The position numbers were made by a program, and so were the translations under genes. From Symsagittifera roscoffensis (lineage: Eukaryota > Xenacoelomorpha > Acoela > Convolutidae), in NCBI RefSeq assembly GCF_963678635.1, contig NC_087068.1, positions 32,878,189-32,942,188 of the forward strand: 64,000 nt of DNA. Direction: 5' to 3'. The notes beneath the pieces were generated by a model, which worked only from the letters and a program-made list of their open reading frames with translations, did not search any database and was not told where the DNA came from. Below, one piece after another: positions 13,415 to 23,700 of the stretch (within the stretch, counting starts at the first letter, position 1; each line of letters opens with the position of its first letter).

Positions 13415-14054
13415 TGAGGTCACTTCGCCATTTTCCAAGTAGCTTAACGTTCATGATATAAGGATCTTTTTTTCCCAGATGTTGAAATATTTAATTGACC
13501 CGTTTTGACTCATAATATATAATATCCGACGAAAAATTATTTCACCGTTGGTGTTGCAAAATTCAGATATTCCCGATATTTTTATTTCATGATTCAAGTT
13601 GGGGTTACTTATATTATATTGCTTATTGGAAAAAAAATTAACGTTTGAACTAATTGACTTAACTTGCATTATGGTGATTGGCTACTTTCTTTCTGATAAG
13701 CTTGTTGAGATTTGCTTCGCCATGCTGGAAGCCAAGTCGCCCTTCAAAAATTGTTTAACTGGATCGCGACATGCAGTACAGAACCAGAGACAGCCTGTTG
13801 ACCTTAGTAAATCACCGTTGGTAGCTTTGAACACTTTTGATGGACCAATTCTCACACTTGTCGCAGCATTTTGATGAGTTAACGTCAGTGACATCTCTGT
13901 TGCATTGGGGACACTTGTGCTCAGTGTCATCTGCAGTGCTGTTGAGTCGTCCTGTGTTAAGCATCATCAAACCATTTGATATGAATATTAAAGCCTTATT
14001 GGTCGTGATTGGGATTTTGAGAAAACTCGAAAAAATGGTCTGTGTCGAGAACAA

Positions 14055-14276
14055 CTGGCTTACAATTTTAATCTAATTCAGTCGCCCTTTTTGGGGGAAA
14101 AACAGGAAGTTTAAAGGGTGAACATTGTTTTAGATTGCTTTTTCTAGAACGTTCTGTGTTACTTGCGCATACTTTTTCCAATATAAGTAGCATAATTAAG
14201 TGTCAATTTTCCGTTTTCAGATTCTGAGAACAGCGAATTTTCTAACGGATTGTTTTGATTACTTCAGTTGGTTGTG
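14055..14276 (+). promoter_or_regulatory. Leader region of the zinc-protein gene with two splice-acceptor-like sites
   Basis: Two pyrimidine-rich tracts ending in AG precede the start codon: CCGTTTTCAG ending at 14220 and GATTACTTCAG ending at 14267. The second lies 9 bp before ATG 14277. They suggest the 5' end is made by splicing (an upstream UTR exon, or a trans-spliced leader). Which one, if either, is used cannot be told from sequence. No TATA box or CpG-rich promoter is obvious. Confidence 0.4.
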
Positions 14277-17200
14277 ATGCATCCAGCTGACTGGCTGAGA
14301 CGGCAACAATCTCAAAATGAGCCAGCGTACAACCCAAGTGGCTACAATTCATACAACGCTTACTATGGCACTTCATCTTCCGCAGCTTACTCCAGTGCTT
14401 ATCCAGAGCCACCTGATTACGAGCAGAGCTCGAATGTTCCCGTAGACCCGAAATACGCATATATATACAATAGTTTCAAGCCAGACCGTAAAACCAAATT
14501 TGCTACATTCCGAGCTAGTTTACATAATAATAATGGGCGATCAGCATCAGAGCATGACTTTGAAGCGGAGAGGCCGTCTTTCCAGGGAGCACCACCTCCA
14601 ATTAGCGATGCTGTCAAAAGTGTGATCGAACAAAGGAAAGAGCGCTACTTGAAAATGATGCGGAAAGAAAGCGAGTCAGATGATGTTATGGAGATTGGGT
14701 ATGAGAGCGAAGAAGGAACCAGAAGCAGCGGACCATCTGAAGCCACAATTATCACGAGGCTGAACGAAGAGTACGCGACTGTGCTGAAACTGACGAATAT
14801 GACGTCAGAAATGCGAATTAACAGACTGATAACAGCGATCAAAAATACACTTGGCATGATGAAGGTTCCACCTTATGAGTATCAGCAGTATGTGGAAACG
14901 TTCGTCAGTCGAATGATTGCGGAGAAAAAGTGGACCTCGTTGACAGTTTCCACTGCTGTTTTCCTCACTGTTGCCCAGCCGGTGAGAGTTGAAGAAGAGA
15001 TCCCAAATGCATGGTTCAAGTGCATGATGTGCAAGTATGCATACCCGCCCGGAGAGTTCTGTTGCAGCAGATGTGGCCAGAAATTCAAGTCCAAGCCAGA
15101 TCTGTACGTACACGAGTTCGAACACCACGGTTGTCTACCGGATGAACATACGCAATGCGAAGTATGCGGCACTGTGTTCTACAAGAACCCGCTGGCGCTC
15201 CGATCCCATTTTCAATTGAATCATGTTTGCCAGTTTGAACATCTGGAATGTCTTTTCGGTTGTAAGACGCTAGTTCTCGGAACTCATTCAAGGGCACTTG
15301 CTGAACACGTTTACTCCTGTCACGCATGTATTGAGTGCAATGATTTGCTAAGTGGGCCTCTTGAAAAACACTTGGAAATATTTCACTCCACTTGTACGCC
15401 ACAGAGTCCGCCAGTTGAGGCGCCAAGGGAAAGAGAAAAAGATCTGCCACCCCCAAAAGTAATGAGTTTTGACTTCAGCGCTCGTTCCAAAAGGCAACGA
15501 TCACCTTCTCCTGAAATGGCTTCTGGTCGCAAACGAATGGTCAGAGACGGAGGCACAACTTTTGAGGAGGCAAGAGGACTCATCGAAAATCTCATGGATG
15601 ATCATGGCCAAGAATCCAACACGCTCTCAAAGCGAACATCAGCCATGGAATTTTTGACTCAAAGATCATCGTCCTATTCGACTGAGGTTGATACGATGCG
15701 ACATAAAATAGGCGATAGATTGGGCTCGGAAAAAGGAAACTCGAACAAAGCTCCACTTGCTCTCGAAGACGAAATCAATATGATGTTTGCGAATAAAGCT
15801 TCCAAGGCACCCGTCTATTCAACATCATCGAGATCAGACCTAAAACTTTCGTCTTACTTTGGCACTTCTGTTGAATCAAGACAGAGGGATGTGAAAAGAG
15901 AGTTCCAATTTGAAGATATTTCGGCTGCTGACCCGTTTAGTACAAGAACCTTGGCCAGCCGACAGCGTGTTGTAGAACTAGCCACTAATGCGTCTCGTGA
16001 AGAAAGTCCGCCTAATGAGATTCACCAGTTGGAAGACGAAAATGCTAACGCGATTAACAGGGGAAGGGCTCGTGCTATAGGGAGATCGAATCTTTACGCA
16101 GAGGAGTTTGTTCCCCGTGGTGGTATATTGACTACTCGGCTGCCTGTGTACAAGGATGGTTTGTACTACAGAGGAAGTCCTCCTCGAGATTTGTCGCTTG
16201 TGTCCGATGTCAGATCAAGGAGTGCGATGTCTCGAGCTCGCTCTAGAAGCAGGTCTAACCGCAGACAAGAGCTAGTCAGAAACAAATCTCCAATGAGAAG
16301 ACCAATTTCACCCGATATAAATGTCAAGTATGATAAATACATGGGATCCAGTCCTACTAGGGACTCAGCAATTGGTCGAAGCAAGTTGAGTGACAAAAGC
16401 AAAACAACTACTAGAGCAGAAAGTAAATCAAAATCCCGAACAACTCAATGCAGACTCTGTCATTTTGTGTGTCCGGCTGACGGAGGCCATACGTGTAGAA
16501 TCTGTAAGAAACAGTTTCTGATGGAGACGAAGCTGGCCATCCACATGAGCGCAGCTCACCAACTCAGAGTTCCGATGGATCTGAAGTGTTCCTACTGTCA
16601 GCAGAAGTTAGCAGATGTGCGGGCATTGCACAACCACCTGTTGGACCAACACTTGTGTAATGGCGGCGAACACTACCAGTGCAGCTACGGGTGCGACATG
16701 CTGTTCAGCAAAGATAACTACAAGCTGCATCTGGAAAATAAACACAGCAGGTATTTTTGTGACCTGTGTGAGAAGGATTTCAGCACAGCGAAGAAGAGTC
16801 ACAATTGCAAGCCGAAGAAGAAGCCAGGTGTGGATAAGGAGACGCTCAGCAAAATCATGGACGAGGCTGATGGTGTGTTCTCGGATGACGAATTGAAAAT
16901 AGTGCAGGTGAATGAATCAAAGTCCATGTTTGCAGAAGCTAAAGATGAGATAATAGTGTTAAGTATGGCCCCATGCGATAATGCGCCCAAACTGCACGTT
17001 AAAAAGAACAGAATTGGTGTGAATAATGCGGAAGTTACAAGAGCCATGATTCAGAGTGCGAACAAGGATGAGTTCAAAAGAAAGGGACTATTCTATTGCA
17101 ATAAATGTCCCCTTGTCTATAACCCGACTCTGAAAAACTGCTCTAAGTGTGATCTACTTTTCTTCGATGCCAAATACTTGGCACTTCATGCAATTGAAGC

Positions 17201-20057
17201 ACATGGATGCTCAATGGACATGACCGACATTGGATGTGATTACTGTACCGAGGTGTTTGACAGCTACGAGAAAGTGTTGAACCACAGAGCCTCTCATTTT
17301 TGTCAGGAGCATGTGGAGTGTCTTGAAGGCTGTTTGCAATTGATAGTCGGTCGTGATCAACAGTTAAAAATCCACAAAATGGAACAACATGAAGAGCAAC
17401 AGTCCTCTGCTGGAGTCCTTATTTATCATGGCCATATTTCAAGTGACGCTTCAGCCCCCGAGAGCAAAGATGTTTTGGGATCATCTGCTGATACTATTAA
17501 ATGTGCAGATTGTCCAATGAGAATTCCCAAGCAATTTGAACTTATCTGCGACAAGTGTTCTCTGGACCAACAACAAACGTTCTACACGCAAGATGAACTT
17601 GCCTACCATCTCGAGAAACAACATCGCATTTCGAACAAGGGCGACTTTCATTGCACCCTTTGCAAAGAAAAATCCCAATCGTTCAAAAACGATTTGCCGG
17701 GCCTGATTGCGCACAAAAACAAAAAACACCGTGTGTGTAGGAACCACATCAAATGTCCAAGGCGGAACTGTCATACGATCATGAGCAGAGGAAAGCTGGA
17801 AACCCACCTGAGAAAAGAATGCGACTTTGTACTAGACGCAGACTATTCAATACGTCCCTGGTTCGTGTACGAGCAAAGCCAGTTGAAAGTGTGTGCTAAA
17901 TGCGACTTCGGCTTGCATACTATCAAGCTGTACAAGTGCACGGAATGCGATGCGGTTTGCGCAGACAAATACGAGTTTTACGCACACTTGAAACTAGATC
18001 ACAAAAAAGACGAATTAACACGTGACTTGGAGTACATTTGTCCTCAGTGTCCAGGCACGGCGTCATTCTCGGTGTCACGTTGGCGGCAGCACAGATCGGA
18101 CAAGCATGGCTATTGTGAGAATCATTTTGCCTGTCCAAACATGGCATGCGACATTTTGGTGGACTCGCTTTCGAGTCTGAAGAAACACCTGAATGCATCG
18201 TCCGAATGTAGAAACCATCCAACAATCGAGTCCTCTGAGTTTCTGGGACCCAAAAGCTGTGCTTGCTGCAGTCAAGTGAAAACTGAGACTGTGTCACGCA
18301 CCTGTGTGCTTTGTGTGAATAAGAATGTGTTGCCTTTCACTGATAATACTGAGTATAGCATGCATCTGACGTATAGACACAATAAACATGTGCAGACTAT
18401 CGGCACGATTCGTTGCGATACATGCAAGATGAGCTTCTCTAATTTTGGAGATCTGGGAAATCACAGAATCCGAGAACATAAGATATGCAACAAGCACACG
18501 TTTTGCAAACGGAACAAACGATGTCAATTTGTTTTTCATTTCAAAGAAGGCAATAAACCTCATGCCTGCTCTGAAAATACGAAGCACACACGCAATTCGA
18601 AGTTGGCTAAAAAGTCGAAGTCCGGCTCGAAAGTTTCCGTAAAACTGTCGGAAAAGCATTTCTGGAGATGCACAGACTGTAACTTCATCACCAATCCGCG
18701 TCCGTCTGTTTTCTACTGTCGAAAAGACAAATGCGATAAGAAGTTCCTGACTCTTAACGAGCTCTCTGCGCATCAGGTGGCTAAGCACAAAATGACCGTT
18801 TCTGGCAACTTCCAGTGTTTGTTGTGCCCTGGTCACCCTGTTTTTGTTGACGCTCCAGACAAGCTCATGGAACATAATTCCAAAACACACGACATGTGCA
18901 AGTTCCATAAGAAGTGTCCCAAACCTGGCTGCCACTGGCTCTTTAACTCAGAATATGACATCTCAAGACACATGGAGTGGTGTCTGGGAATCATAAAGAC
19001 GGCAGAAGAACTGGGATTGAGGACTGACAGGAAAGGTGGTCGCGAAAGATCACCACGGAAAGCTGCGGAAAAGCTCAGTAGATCGTCTCCGAAGAAGGAA
19101 AAGAAAGAAGCTGTATTTGACTGCCGGGATCCAGTTCCTGAGGAAGGCGAAGTTGATGAGAGAGTAAACGAGAGGCATGATATGGAGTCCAAAAGCAAAG
19201 TTAAGAAGTTGCAAGGATTTTCGCTCCTCAACTGTGCAGATTGCTCCAAAAAGTTCTGGATTGATTCCGTGTTCGAGTGTACTGCGTGTAAAGCTAGTGT
19301 GTCGATAGCGGAGAAGCAGTTTCTGAACAAACATGAACTGAGTGCTCATTTAGAACTGAAACACAACGTCACTCTTTCAGCTGCCCAGCAATGTTCAATG
19401 TGCAGCGAGAAGTTCCTGCAAGCCGCGGATCTGCTGCAACATGTCAAACAGGTGCACCACTGTTGCGAGATGCATTTTGGGTGTTTCAAGAAGGACTGTC
19501 AGCACGTGTTTGGAGATCTAGAGAAGTTGGTTGAGCATCAGAAACAGCAGCACAATTTGAAACTCGCAAAGGAACATGATGCTGGTGGGAGCAATGACAA
19601 TGTGGAACAACCAGAAGCGCTGATCAAGGGGTCTGATTTGGATTGGGAGGGTAAAATGTGTCTGGAGACGGAAACTATTTCGACTGCGGGAAGTCAACCT
19701 GGCTTGTCTTTATGTGCAGATGCGGATGAGTTGATGAGTGTTGGCGAGGGGGGTGGATTGGATATAGAGATCGATGAGTTGACAGTGTTCGCTGGGCAAG
19801 ATGGAAGCGACGAACGGGACGGGAGGAGCCAAGGAGACATGCTTGAATTAGTATCACAAGAGAGCACATGCTTCGTAGGGGTAGACGACGATGCAATGGA
19901 AAACATTCACAAACAGCAGCATGATCCGGAGAATGCCAAACTTGAAGATGAAAAGCTGGAAGATATTAGCAGCCAAGACACCGCAGAAAGAATTAGCCAG
20001 GAAGGCATGCAAGCTGCCGATGATACATTGAGTATACATAATGACGATGAACTATAA
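14277..20057 (+). CDS. Large protein with eight repeated composite Cys/His zinc modules
   Basis: A single 1926-codon open frame. The first ATG is at 14277; an in-frame TGA at 14256-14258 and a splice-acceptor-like AG at 14267 sit just upstream. The N-terminus (about 1-240) is Tyr/Ser/Pro-rich, then helical and charged. Eight modules follow at about residues 245-373, 723-844, 938-1038, 1074-1182, 1203-1311, 1325-1431, 1462-1569 and 1651-1758. Each has the same order of ligands: C-x2-C; C-x2-C...H-x3-5-H; C-x2-C...H-x3-4-H; then C-x3-4-H-x2-C-x3-5-C...H-x3-5-H/C. An Arg/Ser-rich stretch lies near 644-663 and a long acidic tail after about 1760. The basic, RS-rich linkers suggest a nuclear nucleic-acid or chromatin protein; that is inference. 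I do not recognise an orthologue. Long and intronless unlike its neighbours, but fully open and not repeat-derived in appearance. Confidence 0.93.
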   Translation: MHPADWLRRQQSQNEPAYNPSGYNSYNAYYGTSSSAAYSSAYPEPPDYEQSSNVPVDPKYAYIYNSFKPDRKTKFATFRASLHNNNGRSASEHDFEAERPSFQGAPPPISDAVKSVIEQRKERYLKMMRKESESDDVMEIGYESEEGTRSSGPSEATIITRLNEEYATVLKLTNMTSEMRINRLITAIKNTLGMMKVPPYEYQQYVETFVSRMIAEKKWTSLTVSTAVFLTVAQPVRVEEEIPNAWFKCMMCKYAYPPGEFCCSRCGQKFKSKPDLYVHEFEHHGCLPDEHTQCEVCGTVFYKNPLALRSHFQLNHVCQFEHLECLFGCKTLVLGTHSRALAEHVYSCHACIECNDLLSGPLEKHLEIFHSTCTPQSPPVEAPREREKDLPPPKVMSFDFSARSKRQRSPSPEMASGRKRMVRDGGTTFEEARGLIENLMDDHGQESNTLSKRTSAMEFLTQRSSSYSTEVDTMRHKIGDRLGSEKGNSNKAPLALEDEINMMFANKASKAPVYSTSSRSDLKLSSYFGTSVESRQRDVKREFQFEDISAADPFSTRTLASRQRVVELATNASREESPPNEIHQLEDENANAINRGRARAIGRSNLYAEEFVPRGGILTTRLPVYKDGLYYRGSPPRDLSLVSDVRSRSAMSRARSRSRSNRRQELVRNKSPMRRPISPDINVKYDKYMGSSPTRDSAIGRSKLSDKSKTTTRAESKSKSRTTQCRLCHFVCPADGGHTCRICKKQFLMETKLAIHMSAAHQLRVPMDLKCSYCQQKLADVRALHNHLLDQHLCNGGEHYQCSYGCDMLFSKDNYKLHLENKHSRYFCDLCEKDFSTAKKSHNCKPKKKPGVDKETLSKIMDEADGVFSDDELKIVQVNESKSMFAEAKDEIIVLSMAPCDNAPKLHVKKNRIGVNNAEVTRAMIQSANKDEFKRKGLFYCNKCPLVYNPTLKNCSKCDLLFFDAKYLALHAIEAHGCSMDMTDIGCDYCTEVFDSYEKVLNHRASHFCQEHVECLEGCLQLIVGRDQQLKIHKMEQHEEQQSSAGVLIYHGHISSDASAPESKDVLGSSADTIKCADCPMRIPKQFELICDKCSLDQQQTFYTQDELAYHLEKQHRISNKGDFHCTLCKEKSQSFKNDLPGLIAHKNKKHRVCRNHIKCPRRNCHTIMSRGKLETHLRKECDFVLDADYSIRPWFVYEQSQLKVCAKCDFGLHTIKLYKCTECDAVCADKYEFYAHLKLDHKKDELTRDLEYICPQCPGTASFSVSRWRQHRSDKHGYCENHFACPNMACDILVDSLSSLKKHLNASSECRNHPTIESSEFLGPKSCACCSQVKTETVSRTCVLCVNKNVLPFTDNTEYSMHLTYRHNKHVQTIGTIRCDTCKMSFSNFGDLGNHRIREHKICNKHTFCKRNKRCQFVFHFKEGNKPHACSENTKHTRNSKLAKKSKSGSKVSVKLSEKHFWRCTDCNFITNPRPSVFYCRKDKCDKKFLTLNELSAHQVAKHKMTVSGNFQCLLCPGHPVFVDAPDKLMEHNSKTHDMCKFHKKCPKPGCHWLFNSEYDISRHMEWCLGIIKTAEELGLRTDRKGGRERSPRKAAEKLSRSSPKKEKKEAVFDCRDPVPEEGEVDERVNERHDMESKSKVKKLQGFSLLNCADCSKKFWIDSVFECTACKASVSIAEKQFLNKHELSAHLELKHNVTLSAAQQCSMCSEKFLQAADLLQHVKQVHHCCEMHFGCFKKDCQHVFGDLEKLVEHQKQQHNLKLAKEHDAGGSNDNVEQPEALIKGSDLDWEGKMCLETETISTAGSQPGLSLCADADELMSVGEGGGLDIEIDELTVFAGQDGSDERDGRSQGDMLELVSQESTCFVGVDDDAMENIHKQQHDPENAKLEDEKLEDISSQDTAERISQEGMQAADDTLSIHNDDEL

Positions 20058-20708
20058 ATTATAAAGAAGACAAAGTATCTTTTCCCGTTCATGGTTTTTA
20101 CCAGCGAATTCATGACTGAAACTACTGTTAATTGTCTCACATGCTGTTTATCCTTTTTCCATATCTACACACTACCATGTAGCGTAAACAGCTTTTGTTG
20201 GCCGAGTAATATTATTTTTCGACGTGATCAATAGACATTCCTAGGCTTGAATTTTAATGTTTTAGGCAACGGAAAAGAAAAAAAGATAATTTGAGCTGAC
20301 GTTATCTATGCAATGCTTTGCGGTTCAGTTTCTGTATGCATGTTTTGACAAGAAAATTTAACCTCGTCTAAAATTGATGATTATTTGTTGAGATTTGCAT
20401 TCAAATATAGAGTTCTGTATAGTTGGCGTATCTGTTGTCGTACTATATTAAATACCATAATACATTGCAATTCTCGATATTCGGATGCTTTCCACATACT
20501 TTTTTTGCAATTAACCTATCTTCTTATTCCTCTGTTCACAGACTGAGTCACTAATTTGATACAACTTTAAATTAGAAAAAGATTTTACTTTTTTCTTAAT
20601 TTCAGATGTCTAAATGAATACATCTCACAATTCTGCGTTGCAACGCAATTGCTACTACATTATTTCAAATAAATCTGTATGAAACACTAGCTCCTTTCTC
20701 GCTATGAG
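20058..20708 (+). other. Short spacer between the zinc-protein gene and NAA30
   Basis: 650 bp without a coding frame. It should hold the zinc-gene 3' UTR and the NAA30 5' leader. The only canonical AATAAA I find is at 20668-20673, just 36 bp before the NAA30 ATG. A strong acceptor-like tract (CTTTTTTCTTAATTTCAG) ends at 20605. This leaves little room for an independent promoter. Confidence 0.6.
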
Positions 20709-23700
20709 ATGTCGTCGGACCAAAAATCTGACAAGTACCCTCAGAACGGCGTTTTGTTACACCCAAATAATTCGAAACCGTCCAAAGCAATGAAAGAGTT
20801 ACTGGATAATGGCCACGTTGAAAGCAGCTCAGACCTGAGCTTTAAGTCTTGCCAAGGCGAGATGGACCAAAGCGCTCCTTTTCAAAATGGGTGTATTCCA
20901 CATTTAGAATCAGTTAAAGGACAAAACAACTCTACAAACGGTGGTAAGTTGTAATTTTTGTGCAGACCACCCCCAACGTTTAGATTTGTTTTTCCCAAAT
21001 TTTGACTACCTCAAAAGATCGCTGGTGGTCTTTTGAGGTATCTTAAGTGTGGTATCATATTAAAACCATATTAGTCGTGATTCGGAGTAAAAAAAAACTT
21101 TAAAAAAAGTTGTTTCAGTGTCAAGAAAAACTGGAATGACCAATTTTTAGACTGAATTACACGGGGACCAAATTACAAGGATTATTTTAAATTTACCTGA
21201 TTTTAAATTGACTTGAATTTCGAGCTAAAAATGTTTGTCAAAAAAGGTTGGCAGGCTTACAATAGCCTATTTAAGCTTAATTTAAGACATGAAAACTTAT
21301 TTTTACTGGAGGAAAGTTAGTTTTTGAAATTTTTAAGCGCCATTTTGGGAATCAAAAAAATTCTGCAGAACTTTTGATATTTTTTCTGCGATTCGTTTTT
21401 CTGGTCATTTTTCTACAGAAACTGTTTTACAATTGGCCTATTTGACTATGCTTGTCGAAAATACCTTTTTTCGTTTTTTTTTGCAGATCGTGCTATCATA
21501 TCACACAGAAAAACCTATTTGACTATGCTTGTCGAAAATACCTTTTTTTCGTTTTTTTTGCAGATCGTGCTATCATATCACACAGAAAAATCGGCTTTGC
21601 ACAGTAACCGGCTATCGTTGTTTTGTTTTATATATTTTTTGATTTTCAATTTTTTCCTCTCAACATTTGAGACAAGAAAAAGTCTTTAAAATTTGTTCAC
21701 GATCGAATTTGATTTTTCGCGGTTTGGCTTTGCTTTATTTTTAAGTTTGTTAAAAGGAAGTCAAACTCCACAAAACTTTCAAATAGCAAGCAGGAAGTTT
21801 ACGAAAAGCGTGAATAATTTCTAGTTTCTAAAATTGACTTTATTTTTCTGAATTTCTGAAAAATAACCTACTGATCCAGTTTTCTCTTAATTGGTTAATT
21901 TTAAGAAAAGAATTTCCTATGATGCACACTTCTTGAAATTCGTCGATGAGGTTTAAAGTGATTCAAAATATAAAAATTGAAAATTGCTCACACGTTTTCA
22001 ATCAACTTAACTCGGTTTCCTTGTTTTTCTGCACTTCCAACAATCTGTTGGCTATGTTGTACTATTTCAAAGCTTGTTACAGCTAATGAGTCTCTGCCCT
22101 CTACTAACGGCTCGTCAACAGGATCGGACGCTATTTGTTCTAACATGGAACGCCTCATGTTGAACGGGACCTCGCAAACCTCAAGTACATGCAACATATC
22201 TTGGCCAGAAAAGAACGCCTTAAAACGAAATAGTGAAAACGAAGTTTCGTCATGGACAGCAGAAAACTCAGAATTAGTCACGGATCAAACGAAATGCCTA
22301 AGTAGTATTAAAACAGACTTAAATACGAATAGTAACAGTAGTAGTAGTAGCTGCAGTAACCAAGGTACTAGTACTTCCTCTGCTTGTTTGGATAAAGACG
22401 GAGAGAACTTAATAGACCCTCAGGTAGGAGTGGACATAAGTGCCTATGAAGACGAGAGAGACTTGGAGGGTATCATCGCCCTCATCACCAAAGACCTCTC
22501 AGAACCCTACTCTATTTACACCTACAGATACTTCATACACAACTGGCCACAGCTTTGTTTCAAGGTACAGTACAGTGTATTCGCCCAGTGAAGCCACGCA
22601 TAACTGGTTGTAACTTATGGTTCACACCACGTCACTAGAAAACCTGAAGCAAATATGGTGTGCGGTGTTTTTTTTTGAACTATCTCAAGGAAATCTAAGA
22701 GGTCAAGTGTTTTATCATATTTACTTTTACGCAAAGCTTGTGTTATAGTATGGTGTGAACTATCTTTTTTTTCCAACCTAAATCGCAAATATTGTTGCGA
22801 AGCAAGTATTGTTGCGACATAATGTGTTCATTTTGATCACTAACCATTATCAAGCTATTAAGTACAGCCTATTAAGCATTGGCTGTACTTAAACAAGCTA
22901 TTAAGTACAGCCAATGCTAACGATATGAAAGCAGACTATTAAATTACAAATAGCACTTTAGCTTCCAGGTTTCAGGCGACCAGCAACAAAATAAGAGGGT
23001 TCCAACCTGGACGGTCGGATATTTCAATGAACTTTTTCGTATGCTAGTTAAAATGCGTCCGCTCTAGTTTTCGCATATAAGTTAAAATGCGTGACGCACG
23101 CCAATCCGCTCATAATGGGCGTGCGTCACTTTTTGCTTGTGTATGCGAAGTACAACTTCGCCTCTGTGCGTCACTTTGCAATTCTGTAGACTCATAATTG
23201 GCGTGCGTCACTTAAGAAGTTTTGTATACTCAAAGTTTTACTCATTCAGTTTTTCTCAGTAGCGTTATCGGTCATATTTTTGCTTGTGTTTGCGAAGTGT
23301 AACTTCGCTTCTGTGTAAACTCTTGCTAGTCGTGACTTCGATTTTAAAAAACTAGTCTCTATGTCCAAAATTTTTCGATGACAGACTGAACGTTTTTTTT
23401 TTGCTGCGATTTTCACATTTTCTAAAACCGAAATTTCTCTCCGTCTTTTGTTTTTTTTTTGTTTTCAATCGTCCCTCTAAGAACAACAAGAATTTAGCGA
23501 AAAAAAACTTTTTTTTTGCCATTTAAGTGTTTTTCTTTTTCTCGAGTTTTCCTTCGATTCATGTCGGTCCTACCACTGGATTCTTGAAAAACTCAAAAAA
23601 GTTGTCTCAAGGTCGAGAAAACTAATCTGAAGTTTTCAGAGTCAATGAAATTAAAAAGTCAGGGCAAATTTTTAATGTACAAAAAAAAAGATTTATCGCG

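Larger units (their letters stand above)
12960..14054 (-). pseudogene. Decayed LINE ORF1 with PHD-like zinc motif
   Basis: On the minus strand, around 13930-13750, a Cys-rich block reads HKCPQCNRDVTDVNSS, then CCDKCENWS, and in another frame WFCTACRDPVKQFL. This resembles the PHD-type finger at the start of ORF1 in CR1-like LINEs (C-x2-C, C-x2-C-x2-W, W-x-C-x2-C). Further along, around 13605-13540, IKISGISE resembles the conserved core of LINE ORF1 proteins. Near 13420-13340, PRTVLARLSNEWTTRKIL resembles the following RNA-binding region. Frameshifts separate the parts. Position and strand fit ORF1 of the ORF2 relic at 9536-12060, now separated by the Penelope-like fragment. Assignment to that same element is inference. 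Confidence 0.55.

Noticed and set aside
14268-14276. TTG start upstream of the zinc-protein ATG
   Set aside because: Non-ATG initiation is not expected here, and an acceptor-like AG ends at 14267. ATG 14277 is the first ATG after the in-frame stop.
14805-19906. Long minus-strand and offset frames inside the zinc-protein gene (up to 213 codons)
   Set aside because: They are shadows of the long open coding frame, with no homology features or splice logic of their own.
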